10,538 nucleotides of DNA from Candidatus Pelagibacterales bacterium (GCA_016882165.1 VHBV01000037.1:1-10538), one strand, 5' to 3'; numbered from the stretch's first letter, positions 1 to 7,642 are shown. Notes: generated by a model not told the origin, from the letters alone. Made by a program: numbers and translations.

Positions 1-1
1 C

Positions 2-661
2 ACCATTAACCAAGAATTATCAATTTCTGATCGTGGAGAAGAAATTAGCGCAATTAATAAGGTAAATACTCTTCGTGTTAAACAAGGTGATAAAATTACA
101 GTAAAACAAGCAATTGAAGCTGTTATTGTTAAATCATTTAATGAAGCTGCTGTTACTTTGGCTGAAGCGGTTTCTGGTAATGAATGGGAGTTTGTCAGAA
201 AAATGAATTCTAAAGCCAGAGATTTGGGAATGAATTTTACAAGCTTCAGAAATTCAACAGGTTGTCATGAAGAAGGGCAATATACTAATACTTATGATTT
301 GGCAAGACTTACAATTGCTATAAAAAAAGACTTTCCACAATATTATCATTTTTTTGCGCTAAAAGAATTTTCTTATAACAACAAAAGTTATAAAACTCAC
401 AATAACATTTTGCTTGAATATAAAGGTGCGGAAGGAATGAAAACTGGTTATACAAAAGCCTCTGGCTATAATTTAATTAGTTTGGCAAAAAGAAATGATG
501 AAAAGTTGCTTTCAATTTTGGTGGGTTGCGATACTTCAAAAGGAAGGGATAAATTTGCACAAGATTTGTTTGATAAAGCTTTTGAAGAATCAAAGAAGAA
601 ATATTCTACGAAAGTTAAGCTATCAAATAAATTTAAATATGAAGAAGATGAAGAATCTTAG
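2..661 (+). CDS. dacF: D-alanyl-D-alanine carboxypeptidase, peptidase S11 (5' end outside window)
   Basis: This is a penicillin-binding serine peptidase of family S11, which removes the terminal D-Ala from peptidoglycan pentapeptides in the periplasm. The frame is open from base 2, so the start, signal peptide and catalytic SxxK motif lie upstream of the window. Two family motifs are visible: SxN as SFN at 134-142, followed by EAAVTLAE, and KTG at 440-448 within MKTGYTKASGYNL. The text between them, including a NSTG stretch and a TYDLARL stretch, also fits S11. The protein ends about 70 residues after KTG in a charged tail (KYEEDEES), so there is no room for the C-terminal beta domain (PBP5_C) and membrane anchor found in E. 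coli DacA. The gene converges on ctaG with overlapping stop codons. The family call is secure; the symbol follows rickettsial naming and is less certain than the family. Confidence 0.9.
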   Translation, partial: TINQELSISDRGEEISAINKVNTLRVKQGDKITVKQAIEAVIVKSFNEAAVTLAEAVSGNEWEFVRKMNSKARDLGMNFTSFRNSTGCHEEGQYTNTYDLARLTIAIKKDFPQYYHFFALKEFSYNNKSYKTHNNILLEYKGAEGMKTGYTKASGYNLISLAKRNDEKLLSILVGCDTSKGRDKFAQDLFDKAFEESKKKYSTKVKLSNKFKYEEDEES

Positions 662-1161
662 TTTTCAATTGAATAGCCAACAATTATAGTTCTTTCTTCT
701 GCAGTTTCTAAATAGTTTTCATCAAAATCTTTTTTTACTTTGAAGTTAAAACTCAACTCTTTTTCTTCTCCTTTTTTCAATAAAATGTCTTCAAAACAAA
801 GACAATTTTTGCGGATTAAGTAATAAGCATAATCTTTTGGTTCAATGTGGAATTTTGGACGAAATCGAATAGTGCTTTGAGTAAGATTTTTTACTTTATA
901 AGTTATAATATTTTTTCTACCAGTAACAGAGGTGAAGTTTTTTGTGACTGTTTCAAATTCTAAAAATTTATTATAGTTTTTTGCTACAGGAATTACTGTG
1001 ATTGGTTTTTTGCCTTCAAATGAAGGTAATAATTCTGACAAAAATATTGGCTCACATCTTTGACTATAATTGCAAAACCAATTAAAAGGTTTTAAAGAAA
1101 GGAATATTAGTAAAAATATTGTAAGAAAACGAATAAAATATTTTGATAAAATAAAGTTCAT
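658..1161 (-). CDS. ctaG: Cytochrome c oxidase assembly protein CtaG/Cox11 (divergent)
   Basis: CtaG/Cox11 is a membrane-anchored periplasmic copper chaperone that delivers copper to the CuB site of cytochrome c oxidase subunit I. The 167-residue product has one N-terminal membrane segment (about residues 8-24). A cysteine just after it (FC, residues 29-30) matches the membrane-proximal cysteine of the family. A beta-rich domain follows, with the copper motif CLCFED at 120-125 in place of the usual CFCFxxQ. The downstream pattern is also typical: LLKKGEEKELSFNFKV, then a short Asp-rich piece and a terminal strand ending GYS. Other signature parts, such as the LFCxxTG loop, are poorly conserved, so this copy is diverged. 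It is divergent from pdxH across 66 bases, and its TAA overlaps the TAG of the convergent carboxypeptidase gene. Confidence 0.82.
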   Translation of the reverse strand: MNFILSKYFIRFLTIFLLIFLSLKPFNWFCNYSQRCEPIFLSELLPSFEGKKPITVIPVAKNYNKFLEFETVTKNFTSVTGRKNIITYKVKNLTQSTIRFRPKFHIEPKDYAYYLIRKNCLCFEDILLKKGEEKELSFNFKVKKDFDENYLETAEERTIIVGYSIEN

Positions 1162-1227
1162 CGTTAGTTTATTAATAATTAGTTTAATACAAAAATTGTA
1201 ATTACCAAATTTAACTTATAGGTAAAA
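1162..1227. promoter_or_regulatory. Divergent intergenic region between ctaG and pdxH
   Basis: These 66 AT-rich bases separate two genes that point away from each other, so promoters for both must lie here or inside the opposite gene. On the minus strand a TTGGTA and a TAAACT about 16 bases apart could be a weak -35/-10 pair for ctaG. I see no convincing pair for pdxH. In DNA this AT-rich such matches arise easily by chance; only the divergent layout is firm. Confidence 0.35.
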
Positions 1228-1818
1228 ATGACTACTGATCTGAAATTTCCTTTTCAAAAATTTAATGAGTGGTTTGAAAAAGCAAAGGCAAATTCTGCAA
1301 TTATTGAACCAACTGCAATGTGTTTGTCAACTGTTGATAAAAATAATTGCCCTTCAAGTAGAATGGTTTTGTTGAAAAAGTTTGATGAAAATGGATTTTG
1401 TTTTTTTACCAATTTAACCAGCAGAAAAGGTAAGGAACTTTCTGAAAATAAAAATGTTGCTCTTTGTTTTTATTGGGGAATTTTGGGTTTACAAGTTAGA
1501 ATTGAAGGTGAAGTAGAAAAAGTTTCAATTAAAGAAGCTGATGATTATTTTGCTTCAAGAAGAAGAGGTAGTCAGATTGGTGCTTGGGCTTCAAAACAAT
1601 CTTGTGAAATGGAAGAGTGGAAAGAGTTTGAAGATAGAATTTCAGAAATTGAAAATCACTTTAAAGATCAAGAAGTGCCAAGACCTCCATTTTGGTCAGG
1701 TTTCAGAGTTGCGCCAAAAAGAATTGAATTTTGGGAAGAGGGAGATTTTAGAATTCATAAAAGAGAAGTTTTTGTGAAAAATGGAAATTCTTGGGAGATA
1801 AAGAAGTTATATCCATAG
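1228..1818 (+). CDS. pdxH: Pyridoxamine/pyridoxine 5'-phosphate oxidase
   Basis: PdxH is the FMN-dependent cytoplasmic oxidase that converts pyridoxine or pyridoxamine 5'-phosphate to pyridoxal 5'-phosphate, in vitamin B6 synthesis and salvage. The 196-residue length is normal. FMN-binding motifs run in order: RMVLLK (45-50), FFTNLTSRKGKEL (59-71) and QVRIEG (89-94). The family block RRRGSQIGAWAS spans 111-122. The C-terminal dimerisation and substrate region is intact, with PPFWSGFRVAPKRIEFW at 153-169 and the R-x-H substrate pair at Arg175 and His177. The ATG at 1228 sits about 5 bases after a short AGG and gives the expected N-terminus, just ahead of the EPTAMCLSTVD strand. It stands alone, divergent from ctaG and followed by insertion-sequence debris. 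Confidence 0.96.
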   Translation: MTTDLKFPFQKFNEWFEKAKANSAIIEPTAMCLSTVDKNNCPSSRMVLLKKFDENGFCFFTNLTSRKGKELSENKNVALCFYWGILGLQVRIEGEVEKVSIKEADDYFASRRRGSQIGAWASKQSCEMEEWKEFEDRISEIENHFKDQEVPRPPFWSGFRVAPKRIEFWEEGDFRIHKREVFVKNGNSWEIKKLYP

Positions 1819-1824
1819 ACACTT

Positions 1825-2041
1825 TTATCTAATTATTAATTTCAAAAAAATCTTAACTGCAAGAGCTATAAAACTAAAAAACGATTAATCTGACTTGTCT
1901 TATCGTATTGCAAGCCTTTTATTTTCTTTAAGTTTACCGAAGAAAATCTCAATTTTTCTTCTTCGAGCTTTGAACTTAACCCCAAATAATAGATCCAAAA
2001 CGAGAAATATAATTTTTATTGGTGCAAAAAATTATTGGTGA
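1825..2041 (-). pseudogene. Decayed C-terminal end of an IS5-family transposase
   Basis: Read on the minus strand, about 1977-1904 encodes FKARRRKIEIFFGKLKENKR followed by LAIR. This is the conserved C-terminal DDE-transposase signature of IS5-type elements (YKxRHxIExFFxKLKxxRRIATRYDK). The continuation YDKTSQINR appears only after a frame change near 1905, and SFIALAVKIFLKL only after another near 1880, ending at a TAA at 1827-1825. Upstream, SPIIFCTNKNYISRF (from 2041) resembles the poorly conserved basic stretch before the signature but is separated by an in-frame TAA near 1979. I find no N-terminal or middle part and no clear terminal inverted repeats, so this is a remnant that cannot make a transposase. 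Assignment to the IS5 superfamily is fairly sure; the subgroup is not. Confidence 0.68.
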
Positions 2042-2069
2042 TTGAGACAAAATGTCCCAAAAACTTCTG

Positions 2070-2091
2070 AAAGATTCTAGCGATAATCTTT
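2070..2091 (-). terminator. Small hairpin over the end of the 2077-2598 frame
   Basis: AAAGATT (2070-2076) and AATCTTT (2085-2091) form a perfect 7-base inverted repeat around an 8-base loop that holds the stop codon of the minus-strand frame. On the minus strand a T5 run follows after six bases. The stem is AT-rich and weak and the T run is not adjacent, so a terminator role is only a possibility. Confidence 0.25.
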
Positions 2092-2598
2092 TATTTGATT
2101 TGGATTAGGTTGTAATTGAGTGGTTTTGCTTTTTTCAACTGAATGGTTTGGTTTTGTGAAGCGATTAACACAATATCGTATTACATTTCCAATAACAAAT
2201 GCCGCTAACATTAATTGAGATGCTTCAGAATATCCAAACTTTTGTTCTGCTGGGCAAGAGTTTCTTTGGTTGTCAAACTCGATCGCTTTTTGAGCTAAAT
2301 CTGGATACTGCTTTACTAAACTTTGAGTTATTCCCGAAATGTCAGATTCGCGAAAGCTGACAACTTTTTCTCGTGAAAAATGATCTTTTCGATTGTGAGA
2401 GAATAGTAAGTTGTGGCAATGGGCAGAGTAATTTCCTCCATCGCAAAGATGTGACATTAGCGTATCATCTAGCGTTACACTATAATCGCAGTTTGGCGGT
2501 ATATCAACTGATGATCCATAGTCAGATGAGTGCTTTAAACCAGAAACTCCGATTGACAGGTACCCAAATAAGTAGACAATTACTACCTTCCAATTTAT
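2077..2598 (-). CDS. Hypothetical protein or 5'-damaged gene of higher GC
   Basis: I do not recognise this gene. The frame is open on the minus strand from just after a TAA at 2601-2599 to the TAG at 2079-2077, 173 codons. The only standard start in it is the ATG at 2457-2455, which gives 126 residues. The 47 codons before that ATG also look coding, with a hydrophobic VVIVYLFGYLSIGVSG run, so the true N-terminus may have lost its start or lie further upstream. Visible features are a Cys/His-rich stretch (HLCDGGNYSAHCHN), a central charged part, a hydrophobic helix candidate (SQLMLAAFVIGNVIRYCV) and a polar tail. Hand counts of 60-base stretches here give about 35-42% GC, against about 25% in a folC stretch, consistent with foreign origin. 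It lies beside a transposase remnant. It may be a pseudogene. Confidence 0.4.
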   Translation of the reverse strand: MNWKVVIVYLFGYLSIGVSGLKHSSDYGSSVDIPPNCDYSVTLDDTLMSHLCDGGNYSAHCHNLLFSHNRKDHFSREKVVSFRESDISGITQSLVKQYPDLAQKAIEFDNQRNSCPAEQKFGYSEASQLMLAAFVIGNVIRYCVNRFTKPNHSVEKSKTTQLQPNPNQIKDYR

Positions 2599-2601
2599 TT
2601 A

Positions 2602-2793
2602 TTTTTTAACTAATAAATTAGATACTGTTAGCTAATTATTTTTTTATACTTACTTTTTTAAATGCTTCTTTTTTTATGCATAAAACAATTTAGAAAGACG
2701 ATCGCAAGAAAGATTAACCTGCTAAATTTACTCAATGTTTCATCTTGTTTTTAATGTCAAAAAAGGGATCGTCAATAGATGTTTTTACCTTGT
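2602..2793. other. Intergenic stretch with nothing recognised
   Basis: About 190 AT-rich bases lie between the hypothetical frame and the end of folC. They contain short A/T runs and no open frame of useful length, no tRNA-like cloverleaf and no strong hairpin that I can see. With the transposase remnant and the hypothetical frame it makes up the 975-base scar region between pdxH and folC. Confidence 0.5.
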
Positions 2794-4134
2794 TTATAAT
2801 CCAAACTTCTTAACATCTCTAGCTAAGTGAAGTGAGCCGCAAATTATAATTAAAACTTCTTTGTAATTATTGTTTGTTGCAATATAGTGAATTGCATCAA
2901 GCAAATCAGAACAAGTGTGGTTTTTAATTTGAATAGAAGTGGCAATTTCTGCAATTACTTCTGCTTTTTCAGGATAAGGTTCACCGTCAACTGTTACGCT
3001 GACAATTTCATCATATACATTCCTAAAATTTTCTAAAAATTCTTTTTTGCATTTATTGCGACTGAAGCCAGTAATTACGAAAATTTTTTTGTTAAAATTT
3101 TCTTCTGATTTTCTTTCAAGAATCCATCTTGCTAAAGCAAAAGCCCCAGCAACATTATGTGCACCATCAATCCAAATTTCGCTTTTATTATTTTGTAAAA
3201 TTTTGTTTAAATTATTATTAACTTTTTCTAAACGATTTGGCCAGGAAACAGAAGCAGTTGCTTGGTTTATATGATCTTGATTAATGTTAAATAAATTAGG
3301 GAATTCTTCTTTAATTGCTAAAATACAGGCAATTGCTGTTGAAAAATTAATATATTGATGAGAGCCTTGCAAAGAAGGTTGTGGTATTTTTTCTAAAAAA
3401 TAATTTTCTTTTTTGCCAAAAAATTCTACATCAAATTCTTTGCTTTCCTCATCAAACATTACTGAAAAATCTTGGTCGTAATAGTAAGTTGGAATTAATT
3501 GATCTTTTGCTAAAATATCAATAATTCGTAGTGCATCTTTTGGCTGAGATGCAACAATCAAAGGAGTTTTGGGGCGCATTATCATTGCTTTCTCAAGAGC
3601 AATTCTTTCAATTGAATTTCCTAAATATTCCATATGATCAAATGAAATTGGCGTAATTATTGTTGCCAATTTTTGCTCAATGATGTTTGTGGCGTCAATT
3701 CTGCCTCCCATTCCACATTCAACAATTAATATATCAGCTTCAACTTTTGAAAATGCTAGGAAAGCACCTATTGTGAATGCTTCCATAAAGCTAAGTTTTA
3801 TATTTTGTGATGCAATTCTGACGCTTTCCATAACTTCAAATAAAAAAATATCAGAAATTTTTTCGCCATTAAGAACTATTCTCTCGTTGCAATCATGTAA
3901 GTGGGGAGAAGTGTAGAGATGAGTTTTATAGTTGGCACAGCTAAATATTTTTGCTAGTAAAGCAGCAGTTGAGCCTTTGCCATTTGTGCCTGCAACATGA
4001 ATTACTTTTGGTAGCTTTTTATGAGGATTGTTCAGTTTTTCCAAAACTTCAGACATTCTTTCAAAAACTGTTTCATAATCAATTTGTGCTTTTCCTAAAG
4101 ATGACGGAATTGGAAAATGTGGTAAGTAAACCAT
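2794..4134 (-). CDS. folC: Bifunctional folylpolyglutamate synthase/dihydrofolate synthase
   Basis: FolC is a Mur-ligase-type ATP-dependent enzyme of the cytoplasm. It adds glutamate to dihydropteroate and further glutamates to reduced folates, which are needed for one-carbon transfer. The 446-residue length is usual. Motifs in order: ATP-binding loop HVAGTNGKGSTA (46-57), GMGGRIDATN (141-150), the DH-containing loop SFDHMEYLGNSIERIALEKA (164-183), WPNRLE (298-303), and IDGAHN (322-327) opening the C-terminal Mur-ligase domain. After EKA the common GIIKP is replaced by MIMRP; the lysine that is carbamylated in the family (Lys182) is kept. The ATG at 4134 gives a normal N-terminus. The gene is divergent from the porin and isolated from other folate genes. 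Whether this organism also makes dihydropteroate or only salvages folate cannot be told here. Confidence 0.95.
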   Translation of the reverse strand: MVYLPHFPIPSSLGKAQIDYETVFERMSEVLEKLNNPHKKLPKVIHVAGTNGKGSTAALLAKIFSCANYKTHLYTSPHLHDCNERIVLNGEKISDIFLFEVMESVRIASQNIKLSFMEAFTIGAFLAFSKVEADILIVECGMGGRIDATNIIEQKLATIITPISFDHMEYLGNSIERIALEKAMIMRPKTPLIVASQPKDALRIIDILAKDQLIPTYYYDQDFSVMFDEESKEFDVEFFGKKENYFLEKIPQPSLQGSHQYINFSTAIACILAIKEEFPNLFNINQDHINQATASVSWPNRLEKVNNNLNKILQNNKSEIWIDGAHNVAGAFALARWILERKSEENFNKKIFVITGFSRNKCKKEFLENFRNVYDEIVSVTVDGEPYPEKAEVIAEIATSIQIKNHTCSDLLDAIHYIATNNNYKEVLIIICGSLHLARDVKKFGL

Positions 4135-4209
4135 GAAATATATTGATTTGAGATTGTTTGTTTGTTTAACTACTCAATTAAAACAGCTATTTTTTTAATT
4201 TCAAAATAC
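4135..4209. promoter_or_regulatory. Divergent intergenic region between folC and the porin gene
   Basis: These 75 AT-rich bases separate the starts of two divergent genes. For the rightward run, a TTTAAC at 4165-4170 and a TATTTT at 4189-4194 are 18 bases apart and could be a weak -35/-10 pair ending about 15 bases before the ATG at 4210. The match is poor enough to be chance. The layout makes this the likeliest place for the promoter of porin-virB11-lpxD and the 707-residue gene. Confidence 0.35.
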
Positions 4210-5559
4210 ATGATAAAAAAAGAACATTTTCTAATCGCAGTTTTCTTAGAATTTTTTGCTTTTGGTGCACATGCCCAAATTTTTTCTGATGAATCTATTG
4301 CCAAAGACAACCAATTTCCTTTGAAATTTTCAGGCACTTCTGATTTTTCTGGTGCTTTTTATCAACAAAATTCTGTATTTGAAAATAAGTTTCTACCAAA
4401 TGTTGACGTAAGTAATACCTATAGCAAAGGTTATGGATTTGGTAATAATTCAAAGCTTTATGGCAAAATTGAAAATGAATATGAAGATTTAACTTATGGT
4501 TTTTCAACTAAGTTTGAGTTAGAAGCAAATTCAAATCAAAATCGTGCTAGAATTGATCTTGATGAAGCTTTCGTTTTTGCTCAAAATGATTATGGTAAAG
4601 TTGAGTTGGGAAATGTTGTGGCTGTCAATCAAAAAATGAAAGTTGGTCCCGCAAAATTTGCAAGAGGTGGTGGCGGAATTAATGGTAATTATTTAAAATA
4701 TATAAATTTACCAAATGCTAATATAAATTTATCAAACATTAAAACACCTTCTTTCATTTTAGTTCCGCAATCTCCAATTGGTCACGGTGGATATGCTGTT
4801 GGATTTAATGATAGTTTTAATAATGATCGATTACGTGTTATTCGTAGCAGGAGTTTTAAAGGTTCTGAAGATGCTTTTAAAATTAATTATTATACTCCAA
4901 GAATGAATGGTTTTCAATTCGGTACAAGCTATACAAATAGTACTCAAAATTCAGCTGCTTCTTCTACAATTTTTAGTCCAATTGTTGTCAATGAAGTGCT
5001 TAGTTTAGGTGCTAATTATACCAATAATATTGATAACTTTGGTTATGCAATTTCTGCAACTGCTGAAAGTGGAAAATTTAACAAGGATAAAAATTCTGGA
5101 ATTGATAGAAACAATCTCAATTCTTTTGATATTGCAACCACACTAACATATTTTGGTTTTACTTTTGGTGGTTCATTTGGTTCATGGCAAAGATCACTTC
5201 AAGAAAAAAGTGGTATAAATTCTTGTGAATATTCTTCAAACATTGCTATAGCAAACCAAAACTGCACATTGAATGCGCAAAAATTTAATAGTGCTTCTTA
5301 TTATACTTTGGGTATTTCTTACCAAATTGGACATCTTGGAACAAGTATCACAACAATGGAAAGTAGTTTCCAAAAAAATGATTATTCTACTATTGCTTTT
5401 GATATTGATTATAAGATTAAAAAACATTTCACTACTTATCTTGAAGTTGCAAAATTTGAATTTAAATCAAACCAAGTAAAAGCTTTAGATGTTGCAAATA
5501 AACAAATTTCTGACAATAAAGGTTATGTAACTTTATTGGGTTTTTTATATTCTTTTTAA
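4210..5559 (+). CDS. Outer-membrane porin (16-18-stranded trimeric type)
   Basis: The product is a secreted beta-barrel protein resembling Gram-negative porins, which form passive diffusion channels in the outer membrane. Starting at the ATG at 4210, the 449 residues open with a clear signal peptide: MIKK, a hydrophobic core and a predicted cut after AHA at about residue 22. A TTG at 4162 would add 16 residues before this signal and is less likely. The mature part is rich in Gly, Asn, Ser, Tyr and Phe in alternating strands. It carries general-porin patterns: GYGFGNNSKLYGKIENEYED, then DEAFVFAQNDYGKVELGN, and later an NGFQFGTSYTN strand. The last residues, GYVTLLGFLYSF, end in an aromatic as expected for the BamA recognition strand. 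The stop lies 15 bases before virB11, suggesting one transcript. Substrate specificity cannot be read from the sequence. Confidence 0.85.
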   Translation: MIKKEHFLIAVFLEFFAFGAHAQIFSDESIAKDNQFPLKFSGTSDFSGAFYQQNSVFENKFLPNVDVSNTYSKGYGFGNNSKLYGKIENEYEDLTYGFSTKFELEANSNQNRARIDLDEAFVFAQNDYGKVELGNVVAVNQKMKVGPAKFARGGGGINGNYLKYINLPNANINLSNIKTPSFILVPQSPIGHGGYAVGFNDSFNNDRLRVIRSRSFKGSEDAFKINYYTPRMNGFQFGTSYTNSTQNSAASSTIFSPIVVNEVLSLGANYTNNIDNFGYAISATAESGKFNKDKNSGIDRNNLNSFDIATTLTYFGFTFGGSFGSWQRSLQEKSGINSCEYSSNIAIANQNCTLNAQKFNSASYYTLGISYQIGHLGTSITTMESSFQKNDYSTIAFDIDYKIKKHFTTYLEVAKFEFKSNQVKALDVANKQISDNKGYVTLLGFLYSF

Positions 5560-5574
5560 CAATAAGTTTTTGTA

Positions 5575-6594
5575 ATGGTTAATAACGTAGCAGCTCTTGA
5601 TTCTTATTTATCGCCTTTGAAAACTATACTTGATCGGGAAGGTGTTAGTGAGGTTTCAATAAATCGCCCTTTCGAAGCGTGGGTGGAAGTTAGTGGCGAT
5701 ATGGTGCGTGAAGAATTACCAAGTTTTGATTTTTCGCATTTAAGATCTTTGGGGCATTTAATAGCACAATCAACTGAACAAAGGCTTAGTGAAGAAGAGC
5801 CTCTTTTGTCAGCAACTCTTCCAAATGGTTATCGTATTCAAATTGTTTTCCCTCCAGCTTGTGAGCATGATAAGATTGTCATGTCAATCAGAAAGCCAAC
5901 CAGTATTAAGTGGAATTTGGACGATTACGAAAGAATGGGAATTTTTCAATCAGCAGTAATAGAAGAAGTAGAAGATAAAAATAATCTTATTTTAGCTAAA
6001 CTTCTAAAACTAAATCGTATCAAAGACTTTTTGCAACGCGCTGTTTTGTACAAAAAAAATATTATTATTTCTGGTGGAACTTCAACTGGTAAAACAACTT
6101 TTACTAATGCAATGATCCAGGCTATTCCTCATGAAGAGAGACTAATAAGTGTTGAAGATGCAAGAGAGATTGATTTATCTTTTCACCAAAATCATGTTCA
6201 TCTTATTGCTTCAAAAGGAGGTCAGGGTAGATCAAAAGTTACAACTCAAGATTTAATTGAAGCCTGTCTTCGTTTAAGGCCAGAAAGAATTATTGTTGGT
6301 GAGTTGCGTGGTGCAGAAGCTTTCAGTTTTTTACGTGCAATTAATACAGGTCATCCTGGTTCAATTTCTACTCTTCATGCCGATACTCCTAAAATGGCAA
6401 TGGAGCAGCTAAAATTGATGGTTATGCAAGCAGGACTTGGTATGACTCCAAATGATATAAGCTCTTATATCAATAACGTAATTGACATTGTGGTTCAATT
6501 AAAAAGAGGCGCTAAAGGAAAAAGATTTATTTCTGAAATTTACTTTAAACCAATGAAAGATTTCAACTTACAATCTAAGCAATCTCAGGAATAA
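5575..6594 (+). CDS. virB11: Type IV secretion system ATPase VirB11
   Basis: VirB11 is the hexameric traffic ATPase at the inner face of the inner membrane that works with VirB4 and VirD4 to drive pilus assembly and substrate transfer. The 339-residue length is normal. The N-terminal domain (about 1-150) is followed by Walker A GGTSTGKTT (167-175), the Asp box LISVEDAREID (190-200), Walker B IIVGELRG (239-246) and the His box AINTGHPGSISTLHAD (255-270). All catalytic motifs look intact. In Rickettsiales this corresponds to RvhB11 of the effector-secreting Rvh system. Here the flanking genes are a porin and lpxD rather than virB10 and virD4, so the gene is separated from its usual partners at least on both sides within this window. 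The 15-base and 29-base gaps to its neighbours suggest co-transcription. No strong ribosome site is visible. Confidence 0.96.
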   Translation: MVNNVAALDSYLSPLKTILDREGVSEVSINRPFEAWVEVSGDMVREELPSFDFSHLRSLGHLIAQSTEQRLSEEEPLLSATLPNGYRIQIVFPPACEHDKIVMSIRKPTSIKWNLDDYERMGIFQSAVIEEVEDKNNLILAKLLKLNRIKDFLQRAVLYKKNIIISGGTSTGKTTFTNAMIQAIPHEERLISVEDAREIDLSFHQNHVHLIASKGGQGRSKVTTQDLIEACLRLRPERIIVGELRGAEAFSFLRAINTGHPGSISTLHADTPKMAMEQLKLMVMQAGLGMTPNDISSYINNVIDIVVQLKRGAKGKRFISEIYFKPMKDFNLQSKQSQE

Positions 6595-6623
6595 TTAAAT
6601 AAAATCAATTTATAATTTTAGGC

Positions 6624-7634
6624 ATGGAAAGATTAAAGTTTTTTGATAAAAAGCATGAATTTTTAACTATCGAGCAAATTTGCGAAATAACATCTTCTAA
6701 AGTTGCTGTTGCTGTTGATAAAAATCAAAGAATATATGATGTTGCAACCTTAGATAAAGGAACAAAAAGCGATATTTCTTTTTTAAGTTCTGGACAATAT
6801 TTCAGTGCTTTTCAAAACTCTTCAGTTGGCTTTTGTTTTGTTGACGAAAAATATTCTCTTAAAACTCCTCAAAATATTTGTGCTTTAGTTAATAAAAATC
6901 CTTACTTTGCTTATTCTCAAATTGCAGATGCTTTTTATAAAGAAAAAGAAGTTTTTTTTCCAAATAATGGGCTAATTCATGAAACTGCTGAAATAGGAGA
7001 AAATCCGAAAATTGCACCAAATGCTTATATTGGCAAAAATGTAAAAATTGGTAAAAATGTATTTATTGGACCAAATGCTGTTGTAATGGACAACTGCATT
7101 ATTGGAGATAACTGTAAAATATTTGCATCAGCAGTTATATCATATGCAATTATTGGCAATAATTGTTCTTTTTTTAATGGATCTAAAATTGGTCAAGATG
7201 GTTTTGGATTTGCTCACAATGCTGGAATTAATCATAAAATTATTCAACTTGGAATTGTAAAAATTGGTAATGATGTTGAAATTGGAGCCAACACTTGTAT
7301 TGATCGTGGAGCAATTGAAAATACCGTTATAAAAGATGGTGTAAAAATTGATAACTTATGTCAGATTGGTCATAATGTTATAATAGATTCAGGAACTGTA
7401 ATTGCTGGTGCTTCAGCAGTTGCCGGAAGTGCAAGAATAGGAAAATTTGTTCAAGTTGGAGGAAAGTCAAGTATAGCTGGTCATCTTACTGTTGGTGATG
7501 GTGCAAGAGTTGCTGGTATGAGTGGAGTTGCCAAAGATGTTGATCCAATGCAAGTTGTTGCTGGAATTCCAGCAGCTCCAATTCGCACTTGGCATAAAAT
7601 CAATGCTAAGTTGTTGCAAGATATTAAAAAATAG
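6624..7634 (+). CDS. lpxD: UDP-3-O-(3-hydroxyacyl)glucosamine N-acyltransferase
   Basis: LpxD transfers the second hydroxyacyl chain from acyl-carrier protein to the amino group of UDP-3-O-acylglucosamine, the third step of lipid A synthesis in the cytoplasm. The 336-residue length matches the family. An N-terminal uridine-binding domain (about 1-110) is followed by many hexapeptide repeats of the left-handed beta helix (about 118-300, for example IGKNVKIGKNVFIGPNAV). QDGFGFAHN lies at 191-199 and the catalytic histidine is His250 in CQIGHNVII, equivalent to His239 of E. coli. The C-terminal helix holds WHKINAKLLQDIKK. In many alphaproteobacteria lpxD is followed by fabZ and lpxA; here the next gene, 8 bases on, is a putative phosphatase effector. 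The gene implies an LPS-bearing outer membrane. Confidence 0.96.
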   Translation: MERLKFFDKKHEFLTIEQICEITSSKVAVAVDKNQRIYDVATLDKGTKSDISFLSSGQYFSAFQNSSVGFCFVDEKYSLKTPQNICALVNKNPYFAYSQIADAFYKEKEVFFPNNGLIHETAEIGENPKIAPNAYIGKNVKIGKNVFIGPNAVVMDNCIIGDNCKIFASAVISYAIIGNNCSFFNGSKIGQDGFGFAHNAGINHKIIQLGIVKIGNDVEIGANTCIDRGAIENTVIKDGVKIDNLCQIGHNVIIDSGTVIAGASAVAGSARIGKFVQVGGKSSIAGHLTVGDGARVAGMSGVAKDVDPMQVVAGIPAAPIRTWHKINAKLLQDIKK

Positions 7635-7642
7635 TATTTTTC

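Noticed and set aside
2458..2598. GDSL-lipase-like reading of the hydrophobic N-terminal codons (LFGYLSIGVSG)
   Set aside because: The key Asp-Ser of the GDSL block is absent and no later lipase blocks are seen, so no function is assigned.
2373..2609. Plus-strand open frame of 78 codons in the scar region
   Set aside because: It overlaps the longer minus-strand frame, and its translation shows no recognisable features.
2602..2793. Possible tRNA or small RNA between the hypothetical frame and folC
   Set aside because: I could not fold any cloverleaf or find a conserved T-loop sequence; only short A/T runs are present.
3680..3916. Plus-strand open frame opposite folC
   Set aside because: It is antisense to conserved FolC motifs (GMGGRIDATN region), so it is a shadow of the real gene.
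4162..4209. TTG start giving a 16-residue longer porin
   Set aside because: The added residues precede a complete signal peptide that starts at the ATG at 4210, so the later start fits better.
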